Position numbers and translations under genes: made by a program. Below the pieces are notes generated by a model, which had not been told where the DNA came from, ran no database searches, and worked only from the letters and a program-made list of their open reading frames with translations. A DNA stretch of 38,106 nt from NCBI RefSeq assembly GCF_049701175.1, contig NZ_JBNATW010000024.1, positions 1-38,106 of the forward strand, read 5' to 3'. Every line of letters starts with the position of its first letter. Within the stretch, counting starts at the first letter, position 1. Positions 7,275 through 15,293 of this stretch are shown piece by piece. Source of the DNA: Thermovenabulum sp049701175. Lineage in GTDB: Bacteria; Bacillota; Thermosediminibacteria; Thermosediminibacterales; Thermosediminibacteraceae.

Positions 7275-7754
7275 ATGTTTACTTTTGTATTGTATTTTAT
7301 TTCTTTGGCCTTTCTTTTAATCTCCTTTTATAAGGACAAAAAAAAGACCAAGATGGCTCTTATGAAATCTTGGAAATCCTTTGAAAACATTCTACCTGCT
7401 TTTGCGGGTGTGCTGGCTTTAATAGGATTGGTTTTAACGATATTGACTCCGGAGATTATATCAAAAATTATAGGAGCAAATACCGGATTTTTGGGAATGT
7501 TTATAACATCAATCATAGGGTCAATTACCCTCATCCCCGGCTTTGTAGCCTTTCCTTTGGCAGCATCTTTGATTCAAAGGGGTGCAGGGATAATGCAGAT
7601 AGCCGTTTTTATATCAACCCTTATGATGGTAGGCTTTGTTACCTTACCCCTTGAAATAAGCTATTTTGGTAAGAGAGTAGCCTTTTTGAGGAATGCGTTA
7701 AGCTATATATTTTCCTTTATAGTAGCCTTGATAATAGGGATGGTGGTAAGATGA
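7275..7754 (+). CDS. Permease N-terminal half, ArsP/YraQ-like
   Basis: 159 residues with four or five membrane segments. The segment GSITLIPGFVAFPLAASLIQ followed by MMVGFVTLPLEISYFG resembles the repeat unit of the UPF0718/ArsP_1 permease family (PF03773), in which one protein of about 300 residues holds two such units. Here the two units are separate genes; the next overlaps this one by four bases (ATGA). The arrangement suggests a heterodimeric transporter. Substrate unknown; some characterised family members export organoarsenicals. The family call comes from motif recall. Confidence 0.6.
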   Translation: MFTFVLYFISLAFLLISFYKDKKKTKMALMKSWKSFENILPAFAGVLALIGLVLTILTPEIISKIIGANTGFLGMFITSIIGSITLIPGFVAFPLAASLIQRGAGIMQIAVFISTLMMVGFVTLPLEISYFGKRVAFLRNALSYIFSFIVALIIGMVVR

Positions 7755-8281
7755 AGTTTTTTAAAAGGTATGCGCTTTTTATTTTAATTATCCTTTTGGA
7801 TGTAATAATCTTATTTGTAAATAAACAACTCGGAATCAAAATTTTCATAAATACTAAGAGCAACTTCCTCAATATGCTCGGCGTAATACCGCCTATATTT
7901 TTGCTCCTGGGGCTTCTCGATATATGGGTGCCCAGGGAGACCATTATAAAGTACCTTGGAGAAAAGTCAGGGGTTAAAGGGGTATTGCTCAGCATATTTT
8001 TAGGTTCTGCTGCAGCGGGGCCCCTTTACGGCGCTTTTCCAGTAGCGGAGGTAATGATAAAAAAAGGTGCTAAGTTTTCTAATATATTGGTATTTTTGGG
8101 GGCATGGTCAACCCTTAAAATTCCCATGTTTTTGTTTGAAATGACTTCTCTCGGCACTAAATTTGCAGTGACAAGATGGATTGTGGATGTAATAGGCATA
8201 ATATTAATTGCTGTTTTGATCGATAAATTTATAAATAGTGAAGAAAAGCAGAGGATTTACAGTAGGAAATTATGGTCTTAA
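7751..8281 (+). CDS. Permease C-terminal half, ArsP/YraQ-like
   Basis: 176 residues with about five membrane segments. The core VPRETIIKYLGEKSGVKGVL and GSAAAGPLYGAFPVAEVMIK, followed by WSTLKIPMFLFE, matches the other repeat of ArsP_1-type permeases. ATGA overlap with the preceding half indicates coupled translation and a complex in the membrane. It converges on the aldo/keto reductase gene with only nine bases between stops and no visible terminator. Confidence 0.65.
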   Translation: MKFFKRYALFILIILLDVIILFVNKQLGIKIFINTKSNFLNMLGVIPPIFLLLGLLDIWVPRETIIKYLGEKSGVKGVLLSIFLGSAAAGPLYGAFPVAEVMIKKGAKFSNILVFLGAWSTLKIPMFLFEMTSLGTKFAVTRWIVDVIGIILIAVLIDKFINSEEKQRIYSRKLWS

Positions 8282-8290
8282 TATATTATT

Positions 8291-9247
8291 TTATATTACC
8301 CTTATTGCAAATTCCGGGCAGGATGCGGTGCAGTAGCCACAGGTTAGGCATTTTTCCTGGTTTATATAGGCTTTTTTCCTTCTTTCATCAAACTCCAACG
8401 CCATATTGGGACATGCAGAAAGACAGGTTTTACATCCTTTGCATAGGGAATCTACCACCATATACCTTTTTAAGTATCCCTCAAAGGAAGGCATTTTTCC
8501 TTCATCGTAGATGCCGTTAAAATAATCGATATTAAAGTCCACTTCTTCCTTGCTCACCATTCCTATAGCAATTGAATGATAGCCTTCTATTTTTCTTGCA
8601 AAGTCTAAGGCTTCTTTGTAATTGTTAATCAGTATTCCTCCGCCTAATACCTTCATTAAGAGTACACCTTTGCCCTTTTCACTGCACAGTTTAATAGCCC
8701 TTATCATGTCGTCAGTGCTGCCGGATAAAATTCCGATACCCTTTTTATTTATGATGGGGAAAACCACGTCAATGTCGTCTCTTTCTGCTGCAAGCTCGAC
8801 TACTTTTACGTTATGAGTTGAAATACCTACAGCCTTTATAATACCCCTTTTTTTATAGGAAAGCAGGCATTCTAATGCACCCTTTCGCACCTCAAACACA
8901 TCCGTTTCCACCCTTGCTGCATGTAAGAAGAAAATGTCTATATAGTTTCTTTCGAGTTTTTCTAAGGCTTCGTTTACCGCTTTTTCCATATCCTCATAGG
9001 ATGAAGCTGTAGATTTAGTCGATATTACGGGGTTTTTGCCCGTCTTTTTTAATGCTTTCCTGATGGGGTCGTAGGTTTTGTACATCTGGGCGGTATCTAT
9101 AAAATTTATACCCTTTTCGAGGGCATGAGCTATCACTTCGGTGCAATCCTCTACACTCATGTTTTTCTGCAATGGCCCCATAGGAAGGGCACCGAAGCAA
9201 AGCTCGGTAACCTCTATACCCGTTCTGCCGAGAACGTTCTTTTTCAT
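8291..9247 (-). CDS. Aldo/keto reductase fused to a 2[4Fe-4S] ferredoxin domain
   Basis: 318 residues. Residues 1 to about 262 form an aldo/keto reductase barrel with the catalytic tetrad D51, Y56, K78 and H109 in order. From about residue 270 a bacterial ferredoxin domain carries CKGCKTCLSACP and CLTCGYCTASCP, eight Cys for two clusters. Such fusions are common in strict anaerobes; they presumably link ferredoxin electrons to reduction of a carbonyl or other organic substrate, but the substrate is unknown. ATG start with AAGGTGG upstream. It is transcribed towards the permease operon. Divergent from the antiterminator gene. Confidence 0.85.
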   Translation of the reverse strand: MKKNVLGRTGIEVTELCFGALPMGPLQKNMSVEDCTEVIAHALEKGINFIDTAQMYKTYDPIRKALKKTGKNPVISTKSTASSYEDMEKAVNEALEKLERNYIDIFFLHAARVETDVFEVRKGALECLLSYKKRGIIKAVGISTHNVKVVELAAERDDIDVVFPIINKKGIGILSGSTDDMIRAIKLCSEKGKGVLLMKVLGGGILINNYKEALDFARKIEGYHSIAIGMVSKEEVDFNIDYFNGIYDEGKMPSFEGYLKRYMVVDSLCKGCKTCLSACPNMALEFDERRKKAYINQEKCLTCGYCTASCPEFAIRVI

Positions 9248-9402
9248 GATTTATAGCCACCTTTCGTAAAAGTTCTATTTTTAAATTTTTGTTTATATAT
9301 TATTTATATTATATATTCTATTTTTGCGAAGTTTTTCCTTTTAAGGAATTTAAAATTTATGAGTTTTTATTTTAAAATCAAGGATAAAAAGGTCTTAAAA
9401 CA

Positions 9403-9431
9403 TTGAGAAACCTATTGATAGAAAGTATAAT
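9403..9431 (+). promoter_or_regulatory. Promoter of the antiterminator gene
   Basis: TTGAGA (9403-9408), exact 17-base spacer, TATAAT (9426-9431). This makes an upstream TTG reading start at 9403 untenable, since it is the -35 box. The rest of 9248-9477 is AT-rich and shows no other gene. Confidence 0.8.
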
Positions 9432-9477
9432 TAAATTGCTGAAGTTAAAATTCTTTAAAAAATTAAGGTGTGGTAAT

Positions 9478-10314
9478 ATGGCATTTAAAATCATTAAGGT
9501 TTTAAATAACAATACGGTTTTAGCAAAGGATGAAACAAAGGATAAAGAAGCGGTGCTGATGGGAAAGGGTTTGGGTTTTAGCAAAGTGCAAGGACAGAGG
9601 GTGGAAGAAGACAAAATAGAAAAAGTATTTTATTTTTATGATAAAAAGGAGTTTAGGCAGTATGAAGAGCTGACGGAAAGGATAGATAGAAAGGTAGTTG
9701 AGGTAACAGGAGAGATAATATCGTTGATTTCGGAGGAGATAAAGGAACCTTTAAGTGAACATATTCACCTCGCATTAACCGATCATATAAATTTTACTTT
9801 GGAAAGGCTTTCTTTGAATTTAGATATAAAAAATCCTTTTCTCGACGAAATCAGAATTTTATATCCTAAGGAATATGCTCTTGCTATTAAGGCAAAAAAT
9901 ATTATTGAAGAAAGATTGGGAGTGTGTATTCCAGAAGACGAAGCAGGATTCATAGCTATGCATATTCATGCCGCTATGGTAAATGCTAAAATATCAAAAA
10001 CCGTAAAATATACCCATATGATTGAGGAAATGACAAAAATTATTGAAAACTTATTAAATGTAAAAATTAATAAGGATGATATTAATTACGGCAGATTGGT
10101 AGTTCATCTGAGATTTGTATTAGAAAGAGCGGAAAAGGGGAATTTTATTAAAAACCCGCTATTAAAGGCTGTGAAAAAGAATTTCAAAGGGAGCTTCAAT
10201 ATAGCAAAAAAATTAGGAGACTATATCGAAGAAAAAATGAAGGTAAAGCTTCCGGAAGATGAGCTTTCTTACCTTGCTATGCATATCCAAAGAATAAAGG
10301 AAACCAGTTTTTAA
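9478..10314 (+). CDS. glcT: BglG/GlcT-family transcriptional antiterminator
   Basis: 278 residues from ATG 9478 with AAGGTGTGG upstream. The RNA-binding CAT domain (residues 1-57, MAFKIIKVLNNNTVLAKDE) is followed by two PTS regulation domains. PRD1 shows conserved His in EHIHLALTDHI and MHIHAA; PRD2 shows VHLRFVLERA and MHIQRI. These His are phosphorylated by PTS proteins in the family, switching RNA binding on or off. The gene sits directly upstream of a promoter, a matching RNA antiterminator and a PTS permease, so it most likely allows read-through into that operon when sugar is present. Full family length. Confidence 0.9.
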   Translation: MAFKIIKVLNNNTVLAKDETKDKEAVLMGKGLGFSKVQGQRVEEDKIEKVFYFYDKKEFRQYEELTERIDRKVVEVTGEIISLISEEIKEPLSEHIHLALTDHINFTLERLSLNLDIKNPFLDEIRILYPKEYALAIKAKNIIEERLGVCIPEDEAGFIAMHIHAAMVNAKISKTVKYTHMIEEMTKIIENLLNVKINKDDINYGRLVVHLRFVLERAEKGNFIKNPLLKAVKKNFKGSFNIAKKLGDYIEEKMKVKLPEDELSYLAMHIQRIKETSF

Positions 10315-10339
10315 TAAAAAGAATTTGAAATTAAATATA

Positions 10340-10368
10340 TTGAAATTTTCCAAAAAAAGCAATATAAT
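10340..10368 (+). promoter_or_regulatory. Promoter of the PTS operon
   Basis: TTGAAA (10340-10345), 17-base spacer, TATAAT (10363-10368); transcription would start near 10375, leaving a leader of about 120 bases. Confidence 0.85.
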
Positions 10369-10401
10369 AAAACTAAGTGAAGAAAATATATGTTGAAACC
10401 G

Positions 10402-10466
10402 GCGTGTTACTGCAAAGTCAGGCATGAGCTGGGAAAGGATTCCGTTTTCCTTTCTCGGCTCTTTTT
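10402..10466 (+). promoter_or_regulatory. RNA antiterminator (RAT) overlapping a terminator in the PTS leader
   Basis: GCGTGTTACTG followed by CAAAGTCAGGCATGAGC (about 10402-10428) closely resembles the GlcT target in the Bacillus subtilis ptsG leader as I recall it. Its end overlaps the first arm of a terminator, GAGCTGGGAAAGGA (10426-10439) pairing with TCCTTTCTCGGCTC (10448-10461), followed by TTTTTATTT. The two structures exclude each other: the antiterminator protein would stabilise the RAT and allow transcription of the PTS genes. Confidence 0.88.
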
Positions 10467-10495
10467 ATTTATTTAAATTTTAAGGAGGGATTTTA

Positions 10496-11872
10496 ATGAA
10501 TGACAAGTTAGGAGGACTTCAAAAGCTCGGTAGGGCACTTATGGCCCCTGTTGCTGTTTTACCTGCTGCTGCCTTGTTACTTAGGCTTGGAGCCCCGGAT
10601 GTTTTTAATATTCCTGTGATGATGGCAGGAGGGCAAGCTGTTTTCGACAACCTTCCTATGATTTTTGCCCTTGGTGTTTCAATGGGCCTTGCAGAAGGAG
10701 CGGGTGCTGCTGCTTTAGCAGGGGGCGTCGGCTATTATGTTTTGACAAGTGTTCTTGCAGCCATAAATAAGGATATAAATATGGGTGTTCTGGGTGGAAT
10801 TATTACCGGTATATTAGCTGCGTATTTGTACAATAAGTATAAGGATATAAAACTTCCGGATTTTTTAGGGTTTTTCGGCGGGAAAAGGTTTGTTCCGATT
10901 GTCACAGCTGCAGCTATGTTAATTCTTGGAATAGTATTTGGTTTTATCTGGCCGCCCATCCAAAAGGGAATATATGCGGCAGGCCAATGGATTATCGGCG
11001 CAGGAGCTCTCGGAGTCTTTGTTTACGGTGCTTTAAATAGGCTTTTAATTCCCTTCGGACTTCATCATGTTATAAACAGCCTTGTTTGGTTTGTTTTCGG
11101 CCAGTTTACAAACGCTCAGGGTCAGGTTATTACTGGAGACCTACACAGGTTTTTTGCGGGAGACCCTACAGCCGGTATTTTTATGACAGGATTTTTCCCT
11201 ATTTTTATGTTCGGTCTTCCGGCAGCATGTCTTGCTATGCTCCATGAAGCAAAAGAATCTCAAAGGAAAGCGGTAAGCGGTGTCCTTATTAGTGCTGCTT
11301 TGACTTCACTCTTAACGGGTATAACCGAGCCGATAGAATTTTCCTTTATGTTTCTTGCACCGGTTTTATATGTGGTTCATGCGATTTTAACAGGATTGTC
11401 CCTTGCTATTACCTATTTATTGGGATTAAGACATGGTTTTGGATTTTCTGCAGGGCTTATTGATTACGTTTTGAACTATGGGCTTGCTACAAAGCCTTTG
11501 ATGCTGATACCCATAGGTGTGATTTACGGTGTTGTATATTATGCTCTTTTCAGGTATATTATAAGAAAATACGATCTTCCGACGCCCGGCAGGATTGAGG
11601 GTGAAGCTACTGGCAAGTCAGGAGAAATCAAAATAAGTGAAAAAGCCAAACTTATTTTAAACGGCATTGGAGGAAAGGAAAATATAAAAGTCCTTGATGC
11701 CTGCATTACGAGGATAAGATTGACTTTAAAAGATGAAGGGAAAATGGATGAAGATATTATAAAAAGCGCCGGTGCAACGGGTATAATGAGACTGGGCGGA
11801 GGTAATGTCCAAATTGTTGTCGGCACTGATGCGGAGCTGATCGTTGAAGAAATGAGGAATGTAATGCGGTAA
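10496..11872 (+). CDS. nagE: PTS permease IICB, glucose superfamily, N-acetylglucosamine-like
   Basis: 458 residues, domain order IIC then IIB. IIC (1 to about 360) has about ten membrane segments with H190-H191 (PFGLHHV) and GITEP near residue 278, both conserved in sugar binding. FTNAQG, GDLHRFFAGDPTAG and FFPIFMFGLP resemble NagE more than PtsG. IIB (from about 383) carries the phosphorylated Cys403 in LDACITRIRLT. It brings in and phosphorylates its sugar using phosphate from IIA. Glucose cannot be excluded, since the leader RAT is GlcT-like. ATG with AAGGAGGGA upstream. The IIA gene follows after a few bases. Confidence 0.88.
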   Translation: MNDKLGGLQKLGRALMAPVAVLPAAALLLRLGAPDVFNIPVMMAGGQAVFDNLPMIFALGVSMGLAEGAGAAALAGGVGYYVLTSVLAAINKDINMGVLGGIITGILAAYLYNKYKDIKLPDFLGFFGGKRFVPIVTAAAMLILGIVFGFIWPPIQKGIYAAGQWIIGAGALGVFVYGALNRLLIPFGLHHVINSLVWFVFGQFTNAQGQVITGDLHRFFAGDPTAGIFMTGFFPIFMFGLPAACLAMLHEAKESQRKAVSGVLISAALTSLLTGITEPIEFSFMFLAPVLYVVHAILTGLSLAITYLLGLRHGFGFSAGLIDYVLNYGLATKPLMLIPIGVIYGVVYYALFRYIIRKYDLPTPGRIEGEATGKSGEIKISEKAKLILNGIGGKENIKVLDACITRIRLTLKDEGKMDEDIIKSAGATGIMRLGGGNVQIVVGTDAELIVEEMRNVMR

Positions 11873-11890
11873 AAAATGAGGAGGAATATT

Positions 11891-12388
11891 ATGATTTTTA
11901 AGATATTCAAAGAAAAAAAGGAAGCACAAAACGAAAAATTAGAAGTATTTGCATCTTTAACAGGAAGGGTTTTAGATATAGAGAATGTTCCCGATGAAGT
12001 ATTTTCAAAAAAAATGTTGGGAGATGGTATAGCTATAGAACCGTCAGAAGGGGAGCTTACCTCCCCTTTTGACGGTAAAGTAAAACAGGTATTTTCTACA
12101 GGACATGCTCTCGTTTTGGAATCAAGGGGGATTCCCTTTTTAATTCATGTGGGCATTGATACGGTTAAATTAAAAGGAGAAGGTTTTCGGCTTTATGTAA
12201 ACGAGGGCGATGCTGTAAAAAAGGGACAGCTTCTTTTAACTTTTGATAAAGAATTGATTTTTAATAAAGGCTTTAGTTTAATTACTCCGGTTATTATACC
12301 AGATATGAAAAGAGTTAAAGGTATTATTAAGACTGATAAAAAAAATGTAATAAAAGGTGTTGACGTATTATTAGAGGTGATTCTATGA
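11891..12388 (+). CDS. crr: PTS IIA component, glucose type (Crr-like)
   Basis: 165 residues from ATG 11891; the ATG at 11876 contains the GAGGAGG site and is not the start. The IIA-Glc fold is marked by GDGIAIEPSEG, the His in STGHALVLES (residue 72) and the phosphorylated His in LIHVGIDTVKLKG (residue 86). It accepts phosphate from HPr and passes it to the IIB Cys of the preceding gene. Family regulatory roles (inducer exclusion, PRD phosphorylation) are possible. Its stop overlaps the next start by four bases (ATGA). Confidence 0.9.
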   Translation: MIFKIFKEKKEAQNEKLEVFASLTGRVLDIENVPDEVFSKKMLGDGIAIEPSEGELTSPFDGKVKQVFSTGHALVLESRGIPFLIHVGIDTVKLKGEGFRLYVNEGDAVKKGQLLLTFDKELIFNKGFSLITPVIIPDMKRVKGIIKTDKKNVIKGVDVLLEVIL

Positions 12389-13335
12389 AAAGGATTTTTG
12401 AACTTTCCTACGAAGATTTTTTTAGATTGAAAAAGAGGGAAATTTTAAATACAATAAAACACTCCGAAGGTCGCACCGTAATGGCGGAATGCGTGATATC
12501 CTGCCCACCACTTGTTTACGGAGTAAGCAATCTTGAGCTTGCGGCTGCTTTCGGGGCGGATATGGTAACCTTAAATACCTTTGATTTTGATTATCCTTTT
12601 GTATTCGGGATTGATGATGAAGGACTTTCACTGACAAGACCATGGGAATTTGCCGAAAACCATAGGATAAAAACTGCGGAAAACAGAGAAAATCCGGATT
12701 ACATAAAAAATATAAAAAACATTGTTGGAAGGTTTATCGGTGTTAATTTGGAGCCTGTTCCCGAGGAAATAAAGGATTTTCCAAAGGGCAGGAGGGTTTC
12801 AAAGGAAAATTTAGAAAAAGTAAAGTTTTACGGTTTTGATTACGTTGTAATTACAGCAAATCCAAATACTGGAGTTTCATCAGATGATATTATAAAAAGT
12901 CTTGAGCTATGTAATGAGATATTAGGCGAGGATGTGATAATAATTGCCGGTAAGATGCATGCAGCGGGAAAGGAAAATGTATTTGACGAAAAAATCGTGA
13001 AAGGCTTTGCTATAAACGGTGCAGATATAGTTTTGATTCCTGCTCCAGGAACAGTGCCGGGCATGGACGTAGATACTGCAAAGAGGCTTATTTATGAAAT
13101 CCATTCAGAAGGGGCTCTTGCAATGACTGCAATAGGGACTTCTCAGGAAGGTTCGGATAAAGAGACTGTAAAGAATATAGCACTCCTTTCAAAAATGGCG
13201 GGGGCCGATATACAGCATATAGGAGATGCGGGATTTTCGGGCATTGCTTTCCCTGAGAATATAATGGAGCTTTCTATTGCTGTAAGGGGTAAAAGGCATA
13301 CCTATAGGAGAATGGGGTATTCCTTAAGAAAATAA
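12385..13335 (+). CDS. PTS-linked TIM-barrel protein of unknown function (DUF7916-like)
   Basis: 316 residues. Eight alternating strand motifs can be read as a TIM barrel: GRTVMAE, ADMVTLNTFD, FIGVNLEPV, YVVITANPNTG, VIIIAGKMHAAG, ADIVLIPAPGTVPG, LAMTAIGTSQEGSD and ADIQHIGDAGFSG. The last two loops look like a phosphate-binding site; a Lys-Met-His in strand 5 and a Glu in strand 3 are candidate catalytic groups. I recall similar proteins beside PTS genes, sometimes mislabelled as haloacid dehalogenase-like, but know no assigned reaction. The four-base overlap with the IIA gene makes a role on the sugar phosphate delivered by this PTS plausible. Confidence 0.65.
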   Translation: MKRIFELSYEDFFRLKKREILNTIKHSEGRTVMAECVISCPPLVYGVSNLELAAAFGADMVTLNTFDFDYPFVFGIDDEGLSLTRPWEFAENHRIKTAENRENPDYIKNIKNIVGRFIGVNLEPVPEEIKDFPKGRRVSKENLEKVKFYGFDYVVITANPNTGVSSDDIIKSLELCNEILGEDVIIIAGKMHAAGKENVFDEKIVKGFAINGADIVLIPAPGTVPGMDVDTAKRLIYEIHSEGALAMTAIGTSQEGSDKETVKNIALLSKMAGADIQHIGDAGFSGIAFPENIMELSIAVRGKRHTYRRMGYSLRK

Positions 13336-13340
13336 GACGA

Positions 13341-13368
13341 GGCGGTATTTACCGCCATTTTTTATTTT
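13341..13368 (+). terminator. Rho-independent terminator of the PTS operon
   Basis: GGCGGT (13341-13346), ATTT loop, ACCGCC (13351-13356), followed by ATTTTTTATTTT. Confidence 0.88.
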
Positions 13369-13385
13369 AAATTTTCATAAAAAAT

Positions 13386-13395
13386 GTGTTAGAAT
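13386..13395 (+). promoter_or_regulatory. Probable extended -10 promoter of galE
   Basis: TGTTAGAAT gives a TG motif one base before TAGAAT (13390-13395). No good -35 box is spaced correctly. It lies 55 bases before the galE start. Confidence 0.45.
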
Positions 13396-13449
13396 AAAAA
13401 TAGAATTTTGAGGAGGAAATTTTGATAGGATTAGGAAAGGAGAAAGGTT

Positions 13450-14427
13450 ATGCCAAGGGTTTTTGTAACCGGAGGAGCAGGCTACATAGGAAGTCATGCG
13501 GTGAAGATGCTCGGGGAAGAAGGCTTTGAGGTAGCTGTTTACGACAACCTTTCTACGGGAAAGTCATCTTCGGTGCTTTACGGCAGGCTCATTAAAGGAG
13601 ATATTTTGGATTATGAAGCTTTAAAAAATGCTATTTTAGAGTTTAAGCCCGATGCTGTGATGCATTTTGCTGCAAAGATAGTGGTACCCGAGTCGGTGGA
13701 AAAACCCCTTTTGTATTATGAAAACAATACAATGGGAGCCTTAAATGTTTTGAAGGCAATGAGGGAGGCTAAAGTAAAAAAATTCATCTTTTCCTCTACT
13801 GCGGCTGTTTACGGACAGCCGGAAAAAATGCCTATAAAAGAGGATTTTCCCCTTTCACCTATAAACCCTTACGGTAGATCAAAGGCTTTTGTAGAGGCAA
13901 TACTTAAGGATTTATCTTTTGCGGAAGATTTTGACTATGTTTCTTTAAGGTATTTCAATGTTGCTGGTGCTGACCCCGAAGGGAAAATAGGAGAGACTAA
14001 GGAGAACGCCACCCATTTGATAACCATGTGCGTAAGGACTGCCTGTGGGAAAAGGAAAAAGCTTTCGGTCTTCGGCACGGATTATCCCACAAAGGACGGT
14101 ACATGTATAAGAGACTATATACACGTTATGGACCTTGCAGAGGCTCATATCCTTGCATTAAATTATCTTTTGGAGGGTGGCAAAAGCCAAGTTTTCAACT
14201 GCGGTTACGGCAGGGGGTTTTCGGTTTTAGAGGTGGTAAATGAGGCAAAAAGGGTAACAGGTGTAGACTTTCCAGTGGAATTTAAAGAAAGAAGGCCGGG
14301 AGACCCTGCAGAGCTCGTTGCCGATTCGGAAAAAATAAGAAGGGTTTTGAACTGGAAGCCAAAATACGACGATTTATCCTTTATTATCAAAACAGCCTTT
14401 GAATGGGAAAAAAATATGGTAAAATAA
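13450..14427 (+). CDS. galE: UDP-glucose 4-epimerase
   Basis: 325 residues, usual GalE length. The NAD-binding GGAGYIGSH is at residues 8-16; SSTAAVYG and NPYGRSK supply the catalytic Ser, Tyr and Lys of the extended SDR family; RYFNVAGADP and DGTCIRDYIHVMDLA are GalE hallmarks. It interconverts UDP-glucose and UDP-galactose, feeding galactose use and polysaccharide synthesis. ATG start with GGAGAAAGG just upstream. No other galactose genes are adjacent, so a cell-surface polysaccharide role is as likely as catabolism. About 30 bases separate it from the nucleosidase-like gene. Confidence 0.92.
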   Translation: MPRVFVTGGAGYIGSHAVKMLGEEGFEVAVYDNLSTGKSSSVLYGRLIKGDILDYEALKNAILEFKPDAVMHFAAKIVVPESVEKPLLYYENNTMGALNVLKAMREAKVKKFIFSSTAAVYGQPEKMPIKEDFPLSPINPYGRSKAFVEAILKDLSFAEDFDYVSLRYFNVAGADPEGKIGETKENATHLITMCVRTACGKRKKLSVFGTDYPTKDGTCIRDYIHVMDLAEAHILALNYLLEGGKSQVFNCGYGRGFSVLEVVNEAKRVTGVDFPVEFKERRPGDPAELVADSEKIRRVLNWKPKYDDLSFIIKTAFEWEKNMVK

Positions 14428-14459
14428 AATGTAAAATATAAAAGGGAGAAACTTTTAAG

Positions 14460-15293
14460 ATGATTTTTATTTCCTGTGCTTTTCCGGCAGAGGCAAGGCC
14501 TTTGATAGATTTTTACATGCTAAAAAAAATCCCACGCCCCTCTAAGTTCGAAGTCTATGAAGGGGAAGACGTGGTTTTGGTTATAAGCGGTATGGGTGCC
14601 GTGATATCTTCGGCTGCCCTTTCCCATGTTTTGACCCGGTATTCCGCAAAGAATACCGATGTTGCGGTAAATATCGGCATTGCCGGTGCGGTGAACGAAA
14701 ATTATAAAAGAGGGGACCTAATACTTTGCAATAAAATAGTAAACACCTTTTCTGAAAGGTGCTTTTACCCCGATATTTTGGTAAAACACGATTTCAAAGA
14801 AGGGACTTTGCTTACATATTCCCGTCCCGTCTTGGGGAAGGAAAAAGTTTTACATAAAGGCGATTTGGTAGACATGGAAGGGGCGGGCTTTTTCGAGGCT
14901 GCTTCTTCTTTTTTGTATATCCACAACATTCAGGTGATAAAGGTAATATACGATTTTTTAGATGATCTTACTGTCAAAAGGGATGAAATTTATAAATTAA
15001 TTGGGGAAGGGCTTGCAAAAATAGATTCTTTTTTAAAGACTTTAGAGAAAGCTAATGAATTAATAGAAAATCCCCTTACTCCCGAAGATGAAAGGATTTT
15101 AGCCCAAATCGCGAAGAATTTAAGGTTGACTTTCACTATGGAAAAGATGCTTTATAATCTTGCTTTAGCCTATAAAATTGTAAAAAAAGAAAAAGACCTG
15201 AAATTTTTAGAAGAATACTTGGGATTAAAACCAAATTCTAAAAAGGAAGGGAAATATTACTTTGAGCTTATCAAAGAACTGCTTAAGATTTAG
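14460..15293 (+). CDS. Nucleoside phosphorylase/nucleosidase-like protein upstream of SP lyase
   Basis: 277 residues. Residues 1 to about 190 resemble the PNP/MTA-SAH nucleosidase superfamily: GMGAVISSAAL, GIAGAVNENYKRGDLIL and VDMEGAGFFEAAS, the last matching the nucleoside-binding Met-Glu region. A helical C-terminal part of about 90 residues is not typical of these enzymes. Its 3' end overlaps the spore photoproduct lyase gene by 32 bases, so the two are very likely coupled. A role in clearing 5'-deoxyadenosine or a related nucleoside from the radical-SAM partner is attractive but unproven. Substrate unknown. Confidence 0.6.
   Translation: MIFISCAFPAEARPLIDFYMLKKIPRPSKFEVYEGEDVVLVISGMGAVISSAALSHVLTRYSAKNTDVAVNIGIAGAVNENYKRGDLILCNKIVNTFSERCFYPDILVKHDFKEGTLLTYSRPVLGKEKVLHKGDLVDMEGAGFFEAASSFLYIHNIQVIKVIYDFLDDLTVKRDEIYKLIGEGLAKIDSFLKTLEKANELIENPLTPEDERILAQIAKNLRLTFTMEKMLYNLALAYKIVKKEKDLKFLEEYLGLKPNSKKEGKYYFELIKELLKI

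Noticed and set aside
9403..9477. Upstream TTG start for the antiterminator, adding 25 residues
   Set aside because: The TTG is the -35 box of a strong promoter, and the family starts at MAFKIIKVLNNN with a good Shine-Dalgarno site.
11876..11890. ATG 11876 as start of the IIA gene
   Set aside because: The sequence from this ATG contains the GAGGAGG site of the ATG at 11891.
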